This document shows, in pieces, positions 52,551 through 60,299 of a stretch of 64,000 nucleotides of DNA. This DNA is from Thermosphaera aggregans DSM 11486 (lineage in GTDB: Archaea; Thermoproteota; Thermoprotei_A; Sulfolobales; Desulfurococcaceae). Each line of letters starts with the position of its first letter. Positions within the stretch are counted from its first letter, which is position 1. The translations under genes and the position numbers were made by a program. Location: positions 620,001 through 684,000 of the forward strand of contig NC_014160.1 in NCBI RefSeq assembly GCF_000092185.1, in the 5' to 3' direction. The notes beneath the pieces were generated by a model. The model worked only from the letters and a program-made list of their open reading frames with translations. It made no database searches and had not been told where the DNA came from.

Positions 52551-53360
52551 TTATTCTAGGCATTTTTTAAGATAGTTCATATGTGCCTCTGGGATTCGCC
52601 AGCCCATTGCACCTATTAACTCCTTGACATGCTCAACTCTTTCAGCCTTGGGAATTGCTACTACGTTTTCGTGAGAAATTAGATAGTTCAGCGAAACCTG
52701 TATCGGCGTCTTACCCGTTCTCTCACTAACTACTTTAACGCAGGGATTATCTTTCACAGAGCCTCTCTCTATTGGAGTGTAAGCTTGAAGAGTTATTTTA
52801 TTGGAGACGCAGTAGGGGAGTAACTGCTCCTCCACCTCCTTCCTGTTTAACACACTATAGTGGACTTGGAGTGCTACAATAGGAGCTTTCTTGGTAGCGT
52901 AAACGGCTTCTTTCAGCTGGTTGAGAGAGAAGTTGCTGACACCTATGTAGCGTGTTAACCCTTTCTCAATTAGTACTTCGAAATTCTGAACCTGCTGTGT
53001 AATAGAAAGCCTTTCATTAGGCCAGTGAATGAGATATAAGTCAACGTAGTTGATACCCATCCTTCTCAGGCTTTCTTGGGCTGTTCTAATTATTTTCTCC
53101 TTATCCTCCAACCTAATGGGTAGCATTTTAGTAGTGATGAACACACCATCCCTGCCAACATGTTTCAAAACCTCCCCTATGAACTCCTCCGCCTTCCCCA
53201 TGTCATACATTTCAGCCGTGTCAACGTGATCGATCCCGTTAGTCAAGCCGTAGACATATGCTTCAAAAGCCTTCGAATAATTCTTTATACCGTAGCTACC
53301 TAACCCTATAGCGGAGATTGTATCAGAGCCTATTGGTTTCCTATCGATTGAGCTAGGCAT
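52551..53360 (-). CDS. Aldo/keto reductase
   Basis: An NADPH-dependent oxidoreductase of 269 residues with the (beta/alpha)8 fold. The N terminus AIGLGSYGIKNYSKAFEAYV leads to the catalytic aspartate and tyrosine in GIDHVDTAEMYDMGKAEEFI, then lysine in ITTKMLPIRLEDKE, and the histidine in VDLYLIHWPNERLSITQ, with SNFSLNQLKEAV and the cofactor segment AIPKAERVEHVKELIGAMG. Substrate unknown. ATG 53360 lacks a strong ribosome-binding site. The 66 bp to the tRNA gene hold only AT-rich DNA. Confidence 0.87.
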   Translation of the reverse strand: MPSSIDRKPIGSDTISAIGLGSYGIKNYSKAFEAYVYGLTNGIDHVDTAEMYDMGKAEEFIGEVLKHVGRDGVFITTKMLPIRLEDKEKIIRTAQESLRRMGINYVDLYLIHWPNERLSITQQVQNFEVLIEKGLTRYIGVSNFSLNQLKEAVYATKKAPIVALQVHYSVLNRKEVEEQLLPYCVSNKITLQAYTPIERGSVKDNPCVKVVSERTGKTPIQVSLNYLISHENVVAIPKAERVEHVKELIGAMGWRIPEAHMNYLKKCLE

Positions 53361-53425
53361 ATCGAGAATACCATTTTATTATTTACAAATATTAGGCTTA
53401 AATTCCTATCTCAAGCTGTTTTAAA

Positions 53426-53525
53426 AGCCGCCGGCGGGATTTGAACCCGCGTCCACCGGCTTTCTCGACGGGCCTACTCAAAACGCTTACAAGGCCGGCG
53501 CTCCACCGGGCTGAGCTACGGCGGC
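53426..53525 (-). tRNA. tRNA-Thr (anticodon TGT) with 26-nt intron
   Basis: On the minus strand the acceptor stem pairs GCCGCCG with CGGCGGC. The D arm reads GCTC/GAGC, the anticodon stem CCGGC/GCCGG, and the T arm GCGGG-TTCAAAT-CCCGC. The anticodon loop is CTTGTA plus A38 after a 26-nt intron that begins AGCGTTTTGAG and sits between positions 37 and 38, the usual archaeal splice site. The anticodon TGT reads ACA. The discriminator base is T, as in many archaeal tRNA-Thr. CCA is not encoded. A TATA-like AT run lies upstream near 53551-53563. Mature length is 74 nt. Confidence 0.92.
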
Positions 53526-53562
53526 GTCATTACTTCCTAATCATGAAAATAGATTTTTAATT

Positions 53563-53832
53563 TTAACCCCCGGAAACAGGGGGCATTAACACAACCTCGT
53601 CCCCATCCTTTAGCTCTAAGTTGAGAGTTCTAGGAGAGCTGTTGTTAACGAGGACAATAATTTCTGAACTACCCTGAAGAATGCTCTCAATGATTTTTGA
53701 AAGCTTCGGTCGCGATGCCTTGATATGCTCCATTAAGCCGAAGAGTGTTGAATTATCAAGCAGTATTTCCTCCAGGGAGCACCCTGCTTTATCAGCAAGC
53801 CATAGGAAATACTTTACTCTTACCTTCACCAT
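53563..53832 (-). CDS. MoaD/ThiS-like sulfur carrier protein
   Basis: A ubiquitin-fold sulfur carrier of 89 residues that ends with VVLMPPVSGG, the diglycine that is adenylated and thiocarboxylated in molybdopterin, thiamine or tRNA thiolation pathways. Archaeal SAMP proteins share the same end and are used in protein conjugation. ATG 53832, 8 bp after the GNAT stop, is chosen since it yields the normal MoaD length; an upstream frame would overlap the GNAT gene by 44 bp. It is probably co-transcribed with GNAT. Its adenylating E1-like enzyme is not in the window. Confidence 0.82.
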   Translation of the reverse strand: MVKVRVKYFLWLADKAGCSLEEILLDNSTLFGLMEHIKASRPKLSKIIESILQGSSEIIVLVNNSSPRTLNLELKDGDEVVLMPPVSGG

Positions 53833-53839
53833 TCCCTCT

Positions 53840-54202
53840 TCATCCCTGTGAAGGCTTTGTTTTTTCCCGGGAGAGAGCCTCATCCATTAACTTTTTCCAT
53901 TGCTCATCGCTCAGATCCCTATAATCCGGGTGAAGTAGGCTCCGATACTCCTTGTTCTTCATAAAGAAATAGACAGCGTAGCTACATATCGGTATTATCG
54001 TTAGATCCTTCTGCCTCGCTAGCTCGACCGCGTATTCAACTAAACGCCTAGCGACGCCTTGCCCCCTGAAAGCCGGTGGCGTATAAGTCTCCAATAATAT
54101 CATAGAGCCGTTTTCTATACGATATCTTAGGAAAGCCTTTTCCTCGCTCCCGCTTATCCTGGCGTAGATAACAGATGAAGTGTGCCCAATCTCTAATTCC
54201 AT
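53840..54202 (-). CDS. Small GNAT acetyltransferase, YjdJ-like
   Basis: An N-acetyltransferase of 120 residues, similar to the compact YjdJ group. It shows AFLRYRIENGSMILLETYTP, then the acetyl-CoA loop PPAFRGQGVARRLVEYAVELA, and the late PICSYAVYFFMKNKEYRSLL. ATG 54202 is taken; a longer frame starts at 54220. Its substrate is unknown; homologues are uncharacterised. It diverges from the membrane-protein gene at 54269 and precedes the MoaD-like gene by 7 bp, so the two form one transcript. Confidence 0.78.
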   Translation of the reverse strand: MELEIGHTSSVIYARISGSEEKAFLRYRIENGSMILLETYTPPAFRGQGVARRLVEYAVELARQKDLTIIPICSYAVYFFMKNKEYRSLLHPDYRDLSDEQWKKLMDEALSREKTKPSQG

Positions 54203-54268
54203 CGAAAACCCTCGAAGCATCCTGAGTGATGCTTATTAGAGAGATTCCTTATATTTTTTCAAGTGTCA

Positions 54269-55471
54269 ATGATGCCTCCAACATTAGGCTACTTGAGACT
54301 AGTAGGTATCGCTTTGGTGCTCCTGCTTTTAACAGGAGGTGCGATGTTTCCAAGAGCAGGCGAGAACAGGGAAAAAGCAATCATCCTAACATTCAAAGGA
54401 TACACCACTATTACTGCTACTATGGAGGGGGCCAGAAGAGTAACAGGAGTCAACGATATTGAGTATGTTTCATTAACATTTGACTACCTAGTAGTGGTTA
54501 ATACGAGTCTTAATTTAGAAAGCTTGGAAAGAGAAAAATGCGATGTGATAGTAAACATCACAAGCATCACGGTAGCTATTCGCCCAGAAAACTCCTCGTT
54601 CACACCTCCATCTACTCCCATGGCTTTCGAAACCAAGTGTTCCAATGAACCCTATATCCTCGTTTTTTCAAACGGGAGCTTCGAATTTAAGAGTTATCCG
54701 GGGACACTCTACCTTCAAGGATTTACACGAATGGATGTTGACACCGCCCACTACATCTATTTTCTAACAGTAATGATGTTTAATGAGACAAGCAATCAAG
54801 CGTGGAGCGTTTATGTTGAGCCACTATCCAAGCTACCCATCCTGGTTAGCTTCGATGAGCAGAAAGAAGTAGAAGGGGTTACTACTCTAACAGTGCATTC
54901 CGTGGTTTACATGGAGAACACCAGGCATACTTTTAGAGAGTTCCTCGGACGCTTAGTCTACGATTTCGTAATCGCGGGAGAGTCTTACACAGGTAGCCTT
55001 ATTTTGATACACAGTTTAGACGAGAATAAAGTAAACAGTACCGCAGAAATTATAGATAACGAAACTATAGCCGTAAAGCTGGGAGAACCCGTCACATGCT
55101 TCATCATAGTGGAAGCCCCTTACGGTGTCGAAATCTCCTCTAATGTAGACCTCAGAAACTATACAAGTATAGGGTCAACAATCTACTACTCAACAAAACC
55201 TGCTAATTGTTCGACAATATCATTTCGATTCAACAAGAACGTTACACTCATCTTTAAGCCCGAGTTTCCCGAGAAAGGCGTGAACCCTAAATACATTCCC
55301 CCATCGGCCGATGTGATCGCGACAACCCTAGTATTCGATATTGCTGCCGCATATCTTGTCTACGCTATAGTGGGTAAACTACTGGATTTTGCCCATGGAG
55401 GAGACGTTTTCCGTTTCAGGCTCATCCGCAGACTGTTTAAAAAGTTTAAGATTATGCTTGTACACAGATAA
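54269..55471 (+). CDS. Extracytoplasmic membrane-anchored protein of unknown function
   Basis: A 400-residue protein with an N-terminal signal/anchor (LVGIALVLLLLTGGAMF), a large beta-rich domain with many Asn-X-Ser/Thr sites, a C-terminal membrane helix (VIATTLVFDIAAAYLVYAIV) and a basic cytoplasmic tail (RFRLIRRLFKKFKIMLVHR). No enzyme motif is seen. The 3' end overlaps priL on the other strand by 93 bp, the longest overlap in this window. Start alternatives GTG 54263 or ATG 54272 are possible; ribosome-binding signals are weak, and TATATTTTT lies 15 to 25 bp upstream, so it may be leaderless. Confidence 0.55.
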   Translation: MMPPTLGYLRLVGIALVLLLLTGGAMFPRAGENREKAIILTFKGYTTITATMEGARRVTGVNDIEYVSLTFDYLVVVNTSLNLESLEREKCDVIVNITSITVAIRPENSSFTPPSTPMAFETKCSNEPYILVFSNGSFEFKSYPGTLYLQGFTRMDVDTAHYIYFLTVMMFNETSNQAWSVYVEPLSKLPILVSFDEQKEVEGVTTLTVHSVVYMENTRHTFREFLGRLVYDFVIAGESYTGSLILIHSLDENKVNSTAEIIDNETIAVKLGEPVTCFIIVEAPYGVEISSNVDLRNYTSIGSTIYYSTKPANCSTISFRFNKNVTLIFKPEFPEKGVNPKYIPPSADVIATTLVFDIAAAYLVYAIVGKLLDFAHGGDVFRFRLIRRLFKKFKIMLVHR

Positions 55472-56539
55472 GGGGTGTCGCCCCCCTGAGCAATAATTCT
55501 GAATAGGGCATGCACCTATCGATTTCAACCTATCACAACTGTAAGGGGCGTATTTTCTCCTACTCCCCCTTAAGCCAGCAATATGCTCCACCTGGTATCT
55601 CGCAATCTTCTCATCAAAATCCGCTGTAGTCCTAAACACTGCCAAAACATCTTCAACGCTGTAGCCTATGTTAACCAGAAATGCAGCCAAGTTGAATCTT
55701 TCTTCATGACTAGGATTCCCCCCAGATTTTATAGATGAAATGATCTTCTTAATACAAGGGGGAAAAGCTTCTTCAACAACCCCAGATACTTCCTCACCAA
55801 TTCTTCCCTCTTTTACGAAGCTCCTCCGCCACCACCTAACACTCTCGAGATACCGCTCCACCTCAGTGATTAAAGGCTGAATCCCGCTTAGGAAATCTGC
55901 TGAGGGTTGCTGAAGGCCTTCATAAGTTTTCAAAATATAGTGGAAGCAGGCCTCCTCTAACAAGCGGGTGAACCGTTTGCGATCCACATACACGACCCCC
56001 TCGTGGACTATTTGACTCGACAAATTGTAAGAGGAGTCTTGTTCGAGCCTGCCAGCCACAAGTCTTGTGAAACTCGTAAGTGAAACACCGTATGATAAGG
56101 ACTCCCACTCAAACTGTTTCTTACCCTTCACACTTCCGGCAACTCTTAAAACCCGTGGAGGCTGCACTGGTTTAATAATCTTAATACCTGTCCTTCTAGC
56201 TATATCGATCAAGACTTCATCGCTTTCAGTTTTAAAGAAAGAGCCGGCTTTTTTCGAATAAGCCACGGCGCTCCTTGTAAGTAGCTGGGGCTCTTTAATG
56301 GCTTTCGAAATCAACCCGAAGGAGTAGAAGACGATGACCTCGTGGTCCGAGTTATAGGTTGACCGATCCAGGGGTACTGAAGTTTTCTCTACAATTAGTT
56401 TCAGATACGAAAGTATCTTCTCAAATAATGGAGCATCAGGGGTTCCTATCAACACCGGTAAGACAGCATAAGGGTTTGGAATCACATCTTCTAATCGAAG
56501 GAGAAACGGGTACTTCCAGTAAAGTGGTATCCCAGACAT
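55379..56539 (-). CDS. priL: DNA primase large subunit
   Basis: The iron-sulfur regulatory subunit of archaeal/eukaryotic primase, which joins PriS to make RNA primers. It has the four cluster cysteines: PPCIKKI at about residue 263, YSCDRLKSIG near 344, GACPIQNYC near 351-359. The N-terminal domain reads YWKYPFLLRLEDVIPNPYAV. Length 386 residues fits. GAGGAGG directly precedes the ATG, giving almost no spacer. A perfect 14-bp palindrome lies 8 to 21 bases upstream. PriS is not in the window. The 3' 93 bp overlap the surface-protein gene on the plus strand. Confidence 0.9.
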   Translation of the reverse strand: MSGIPLYWKYPFLLRLEDVIPNPYAVLPVLIGTPDAPLFEKILSYLKLIVEKTSVPLDRSTYNSDHEVIVFYSFGLISKAIKEPQLLTRSAVAYSKKAGSFFKTESDEVLIDIARRTGIKIIKPVQPPRVLRVAGSVKGKKQFEWESLSYGVSLTSFTRLVAGRLEQDSSYNLSSQIVHEGVVYVDRKRFTRLLEEACFHYILKTYEGLQQPSADFLSGIQPLITEVERYLESVRWWRRSFVKEGRIGEEVSGVVEEAFPPCIKKIISSIKSGGNPSHEERFNLAAFLVNIGYSVEDVLAVFRTTADFDEKIARYQVEHIAGLRGSRRKYAPYSCDRLKSIGACPIQNYCSGGRHPLSVYKHNLKLFKQSADEPETENVSSMGKIQ

Positions 56540-56546
56540 CCTCCTC

Positions 56547-56560
56547 AGCCTGATCAGGCT
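56547..56560. repeat. 14-bp perfect palindrome at priL start
   Basis: AGCCTGATCAGGCT, a perfect palindrome beginning 8 bases upstream of the priL start codon and just before its GAGGAGG ribosome-binding site. It could be an operator for a dimeric regulator of primase or, as RNA, a five-pair hairpin near the ribosome site. Function is inferred from position only. Confidence 0.35.
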
Positions 56561-56611
56561 CGCTCACGTATCGTCCGATGGCGTACTCATCACAGGTCTT
56601 TAAGCAGTAAA

Positions 56612-56689
56612 GGCGGGTTCAGCGCTTTGGCCCCACATCATTCTTCAGAGACCCTCCCTCATGGGAGGTCCCCATGCATCAACCCCGCC
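56612..56689 (-). ncRNA. C/D box small RNA (2'-O-methylation guide) with internal hairpin
   Basis: On the minus strand, flanking stem GGCGGG/CCCGCC (56684-56689 with 56612-56617) encloses C box TTGATGC, D' box CTGA (56645-56648), C' box ATGATGT (56635-56641) and D box CTGA (56619-56622). The D'-C' spacer is 3 nt and the C'-D guide 12 nt (GGGGCCAAAGCG), both classic values. The C-D' part is 27 nt, longer than usual, and forms a hairpin GACCTCCC/GGGAGGGTC with one bulge. By the D+5 rule the guide would direct methylation of the U in a CGCUU-type target. It lies between two minus-strand genes. Target unidentified. Confidence 0.62.
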
Positions 56690-56731
56690 GTTTCTAATTA
56701 TAGGTTAAAACAGGTTTTAACGGTATTGGTT

Positions 56732-57256
56732 TCAGTCGATTTCAAACAATATTTTTTCAAAACCCCTAACGCGGGTTCCCCTCTTAACATTAAATCTTAA
56801 AACCCTTCCTCCCGCTTCAACCTTGTAGGGGACACCTAAGTCCGCTTCCACCACTCTTGCTTTAGCAGGGAAAAGCCATACTACTTCGTAATCGTATTCT
56901 GCTACTTCTTCATCATAGTAGTTCTCATAAGTGTTTAAGCCCCTAGCCAGCTTCCCCTTGAAAGTTATAATGAAAAGAATATATGGTCTTCTAGGATCAC
57001 CTCTAAAACCGATGTTAACGTTTAAAACGGTGGGAGGTGATTCCGAACCATTGATCAATACCTTTTCAAGATCAAGGTAAAACTGCATATTCCTGGAAAG
57101 GGTTTCCAATTCCTCGTCTAACCGGTTTTGATCACTCAGGAGGGAAGCATAGTATCCTCCTGGATCATAGTATTCGAAAAGAATTATTTCATTGAAAACC
57201 CCGTTCTCCTGGACTGTGAAAAATCCGTTAGCAAACACCGGGAAGGGCTCATTCAT
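56732..57256 (-). CDS. Hypothetical protein downstream of membrane regulator
   Basis: A 174-residue protein with no signal peptide or membrane helix evident and mixed beta structure. It contains LNVNIGFRGDPRRPYILFII and YDEEVAEYDYEVVWLFPAKA. I do not recognise a family. ATG 57256 overlaps the stop of the membrane-bound regulator gene by eight bases, so the two are translationally coupled. It may be a partner that works with the extracellular or cytoplasmic part of that regulator. C/D sRNA DNA lies 43 bp downstream. Confidence 0.5.
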   Translation of the reverse strand: MNEPFPVFANGFFTVQENGVFNEIILFEYYDPGGYYASLLSDQNRLDEELETLSRNMQFYLDLEKVLINGSESPPTVLNVNIGFRGDPRRPYILFIITFKGKLARGLNTYENYYDEEVAEYDYEVVWLFPAKARVVEADLGVPYKVEAGGRVLRFNVKRGTRVRGFEKILFEID

Positions 57257-58232
57257 TCTTCTTCTCCCTGGAAGCTATTTTCCTGAAAGCCTCATACCCT
57301 TTATCCGTTAACCTGAGATAATTATATTTGCCCGCCCTAACCACGTTAACGTAGCCTTCGTCTTCAAGCTTTTTAATCCTTCTGCTTACGCTGGATTTCG
57401 GCCTCCCTGTTATGTTAACCAATTCTGACTGTTGAAGACCCTTGTCACCAGCCCTGCCGAGGGCGAGGATAATATCTCTTGCTACTTCATCGTTCAACAA
57501 GTCTCTTGCGGCAACTGCTTCAAGCTCTAAAGAAGCTCTCCTCCTCCACCATAAAAACAGTAAACTACCTGCTACACCAACCCCTATGATAGTGCCGATT
57601 AGCAGGAAGTAGTTGCTGGGTAGAGGGGAGGGTTGATTCGGAGTTTGCTCCTCAATCCTCATAGTGATAAGGATGAAGTATAAGCTGGGTCGGTCTAGTA
57701 TTAAAAGCGTGAACGGGTTGGAGAAGTAGGCTGTTCCATTATATGCTCTATCTAGTAGGTTTTCAACGGTTATATCGTAGCTTCCATAAACACTCATGCT
57801 GAATCTCAAACTACTAGCGTTGGCGAATTCTACAAGGCTTAGGAAGAACCCGTATACCCCGGGAGCATAGTTCTCGGCAATGTTTTCCACTGTAAACCAT
57901 GCCGAAACTCTGGTTACATTTGAAGTTATAACTTTTAAAACTCTGTTATACTCGTCATACTCGTAGATTAAACTCCCCGTTTCCGGGAAAGCTGAGACAT
58001 TAATCACGAATATGCTTGCCCCCTCCCCTAGGAATGTCAACGGTATTTCAAACATTGTAACACTGGAGGAATCGGAGATGTAAACCCTTATCTCCATTAA
58101 CCCCGTGTTCGACAATATATCGTAGAAAAGTTCAATGTTAACGGAGTATGTGAACTCCCCATGAGAAACCGGGGTGTAAACCAAACTAACCGCTGAGACT
58201 ATTAAAATAACTAGAGATAGCTGTTTTAACAT
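57249..58232 (-). CDS. Membrane-anchored winged-helix transcription regulator with extracytoplasmic domain
   Basis: A 327-residue one-component sensor. Signal-like residues 1-20, then an extracytoplasmic beta domain of about 185 residues with several N-glycosylation sites, a membrane helix near 205-228 (FLLIGTIIGVGVAGSLLFLW) followed by RRR, and a cytoplasmic winged helix (DKGLQQSELVNITGRPKSSV, then SRRIKKLEDEGYVNVVRAGK) at about 260-325. This places the DNA-binding domain inside and the sensing domain outside. Similar membrane-linked archaeal regulators are known but poorly studied. The downstream gene overlaps it by eight bases. It may control the secreted neighbour at 58288. Confidence 0.7.
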   Translation of the reverse strand: MLKQLSLVILIVSAVSLVYTPVSHGEFTYSVNIELFYDILSNTGLMEIRVYISDSSSVTMFEIPLTFLGEGASIFVINVSAFPETGSLIYEYDEYNRVLKVITSNVTRVSAWFTVENIAENYAPGVYGFFLSLVEFANASSLRFSMSVYGSYDITVENLLDRAYNGTAYFSNPFTLLILDRPSLYFILITMRIEEQTPNQPSPLPSNYFLLIGTIIGVGVAGSLLFLWWRRRASLELEAVAARDLLNDEVARDIILALGRAGDKGLQQSELVNITGRPKSSVSRRIKKLEDEGYVNVVRAGKYNYLRLTDKGYEAFRKIASREKKNE

Positions 58233-58287
58233 GTATCATCCAAGGAGAATTATGGGGATGAAGGGATTAAAAATAAGGTATTATTAA

Positions 58288-59499
58288 CTACTGACCCATT
58301 CTAACCCTTACCAATTCACTATCGAAGATGCTTTTAATATCCATTTCCACCTGGATAACCTTCCTCAACTCGAGCTGGAATTTGTAGAGGCTGAGGTATA
58401 GTAGCTGTAACCCGGTTGAGCCGGTTTCCTTGGAGACGTTTTCAACAAGCTGGCGGCAATACTGGTAGAGTTCTGTAACATTTTGTTGAATTCTCCATTC
58501 CCTTATTAAAACCGGGTGCCTGAGCTCTAGCTTTATAATGTAATCCACCAATATCTTGGCCACAGCATCAATCTGCATAGCCCTATACTTTTCCCGTAGC
58601 TGAGTAGCCTCATTCCTCACGTACTGGGCGAGTTCTTTAAAGTTCCTTATCTCTCCAGCCTCTATTTTTCCCCTAATCCTCTCCCTAATTTCTGCAGGAA
58701 GCTTCTCCGAAGCGATGAGCAGCTGGAGCTTCAGACCTCTTGGAACGATCAACCTATTGCTTAATCCTTCATAGTCTGAAGCAGCCAGCCTTATTTTCTG
58801 GGCGAACACGCTTTTAACTAGCACCGCGAAGCCTCTTATGTAAGCCCTGTATCCCCCTACCGCGTGCCAGAAGGATTCAGTGAGATTGGTTTCAAGCAAC
58901 TCCTCGGCCATAGCCGTTAAATTATCACCTCTCTCGATATGCCAGTACACTAGCTGTGGCACTGTCAGATTCCACTCCTCTACTTGGACAATGGCTTCTT
59001 CAAGCAATCCCTTCAGCTCATCCGCCTTGTTTAAAACAGCTTCAACGGTCGCATTGGTTAGTGTGCCATTCTCGTCGAGGGTTTGAGGTATAATCTTGGC
59101 TAGAACAGGGTTCGCGAACGCTGGCGCATGACTGTAGTGAATAGCTGCTACTATCGCGAATACTATAGCTCTTTGAGTATTATTCTCACCGAGCTCAATA
59201 GCTTTTCCAAGGAAGAAGTCCCCTCTTGTCAAGGACACGTTAGCAACTTGAACATTATTCTCAATCTCCCACTGTAAAAGACTGTATGTCAGATTTTTCA
59301 TCGTGTAGGCAAGGTCTAGAGCTTCCGTGAAGTCGATGGCTGTCTTGTACAACCCGTACGCTTCGCCGCCAACGTTCACGTCTCTGACTATGTTCTCATT
59401 CTCCACTGGAGTCTCATCCGCTGTTAATGCTACCGGGGTTACTAGCGACGCGATTAGAGTGGTTAACATTAATATGGGGACTATTTTCAACCATTTCAT
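58288..59499 (-). CDS. Secreted helical protein of unknown function
   Basis: A 403-residue exported protein: residues 1-24 are a signal peptide (WLKIVPILMLTTLIASLVTPV), then a long alpha-helical body with many Asn-X-Ser/Thr sites, no enzyme motif and no C-terminal membrane helix. ATG 59499 has GGTGA five bases upstream; the GTG at 59508 lies inside that signal. It precedes the membrane regulator by 55 bp on the same strand and is probably in the same operon. It diverges from the gene at 59608 across 100 bp that contain TTTTAAATA, a TATA-like element. Confidence 0.6.
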   Translation of the reverse strand: MKWLKIVPILMLTTLIASLVTPVALTADETPVENENIVRDVNVGGEAYGLYKTAIDFTEALDLAYTMKNLTYSLLQWEIENNVQVANVSLTRGDFFLGKAIELGENNTQRAIVFAIVAAIHYSHAPAFANPVLAKIIPQTLDENGTLTNATVEAVLNKADELKGLLEEAIVQVEEWNLTVPQLVYWHIERGDNLTAMAEELLETNLTESFWHAVGGYRAYIRGFAVLVKSVFAQKIRLAASDYEGLSNRLIVPRGLKLQLLIASEKLPAEIRERIRGKIEAGEIRNFKELAQYVRNEATQLREKYRAMQIDAVAKILVDYIIKLELRHPVLIREWRIQQNVTELYQYCRQLVENVSKETGSTGLQLLYLSLYKFQLELRKVIQVEMDIKSIFDSELVRVRMGQ

Positions 59500-59607
59500 A
59501 CCTTTCACCGTGAAAACAGTATGTCGACCGTTTTAAATAAGGGCTTATTGATAAAATCCATTGGACATCGTTCCACCCCGTTGAAACGATCAAAACGGTG
59601 AATTGGT

Positions 59608-60216
59608 TTGTGGATTTACGAAGAACTTTACAGTTGCCCAAAGACGATCTTGATAAGCAAGACCTTTATAGGGAAGCACCCCGGTATCCTGGCCATGTCT
59701 CTTGGAAACTACAGGGCGAATATTTTGAAGAAAGGGAGCGAGTGGTTTCTTTTCCACAACATTCCGCTTGAGTTAGACCCTGATGAAACCGTCCACGCAT
59801 GCTTTCAAATAGCGAAAGGACTTAGTTATGAGCAAAAAGGGTTGGAGAAGGTGATTACGACTTCAATGCTCTATGGTGGTTTAACCTTATTCGTAGAGGT
59901 GGGTGGTAAGTCTGTTCTTTTAAACATGGAGCCTGTTAACACGGATGTTTTCAAATTTTACATAGATCCAAGGGGTGCAAGAACCCTCAAGGAATCGGGA
60001 TTTGATCAGCTGAGTTTGTTCATGCTTTCCTTAAGAGAAGGCTTCGAGGACTTGATGCGTGATACCTGTGTCGAAATAGGTAGAAGAGAGGGAAATACCT
60101 GCGTCATCCCCACTAGCGTCGGAGAGTTAATAGTTTCAACTAAAGAAGTCGTCAGGGAAGGATTAATGAGAATTATCCCTGACAATGCACCCCTTAGACA
60201 TGTTGTAAAAGTATAA
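59608..60216 (+). CDS. Hypothetical protein
   Basis: A 202-residue soluble protein of unknown family. It starts at TTG 59608, six bases after GGTGA. The N-terminal part has CPKTILISKTFIGKHPGILA, the middle a strand-rich segment (GGLTLFVEVGGKSVLLNMEP), and the C-terminal part CVIPTSVGELIVSTKEVV. No catalytic motif is clear. The nnr gene starts 83 bp later on the same strand. Confidence 0.5.
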   Translation: MWIYEELYSCPKTILISKTFIGKHPGILAMSLGNYRANILKKGSEWFLFHNIPLELDPDETVHACFQIAKGLSYEQKGLEKVITTSMLYGGLTLFVEVGGKSVLLNMEPVNTDVFKFYIDPRGARTLKESGFDQLSLFMLSLREGFEDLMRDTCVEIGRREGNTCVIPTSVGELIVSTKEVVREGLMRIIPDNAPLRHVVKV

Positions 60217-60299
60217 TGTGGCGGTCGAGAGGGGTTTGCGTCTACCCTGTATTAACAGTATTATTAAAGACATGCCGTATAATATTGTAAGGGATTTAG

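Noticed and set aside
59560-59590. ATCGTT...AACGAT inverted repeat between divergent genes as an operator
   Set aside because: Only six pairs with an AT-rich core; too weak to claim a binding site.
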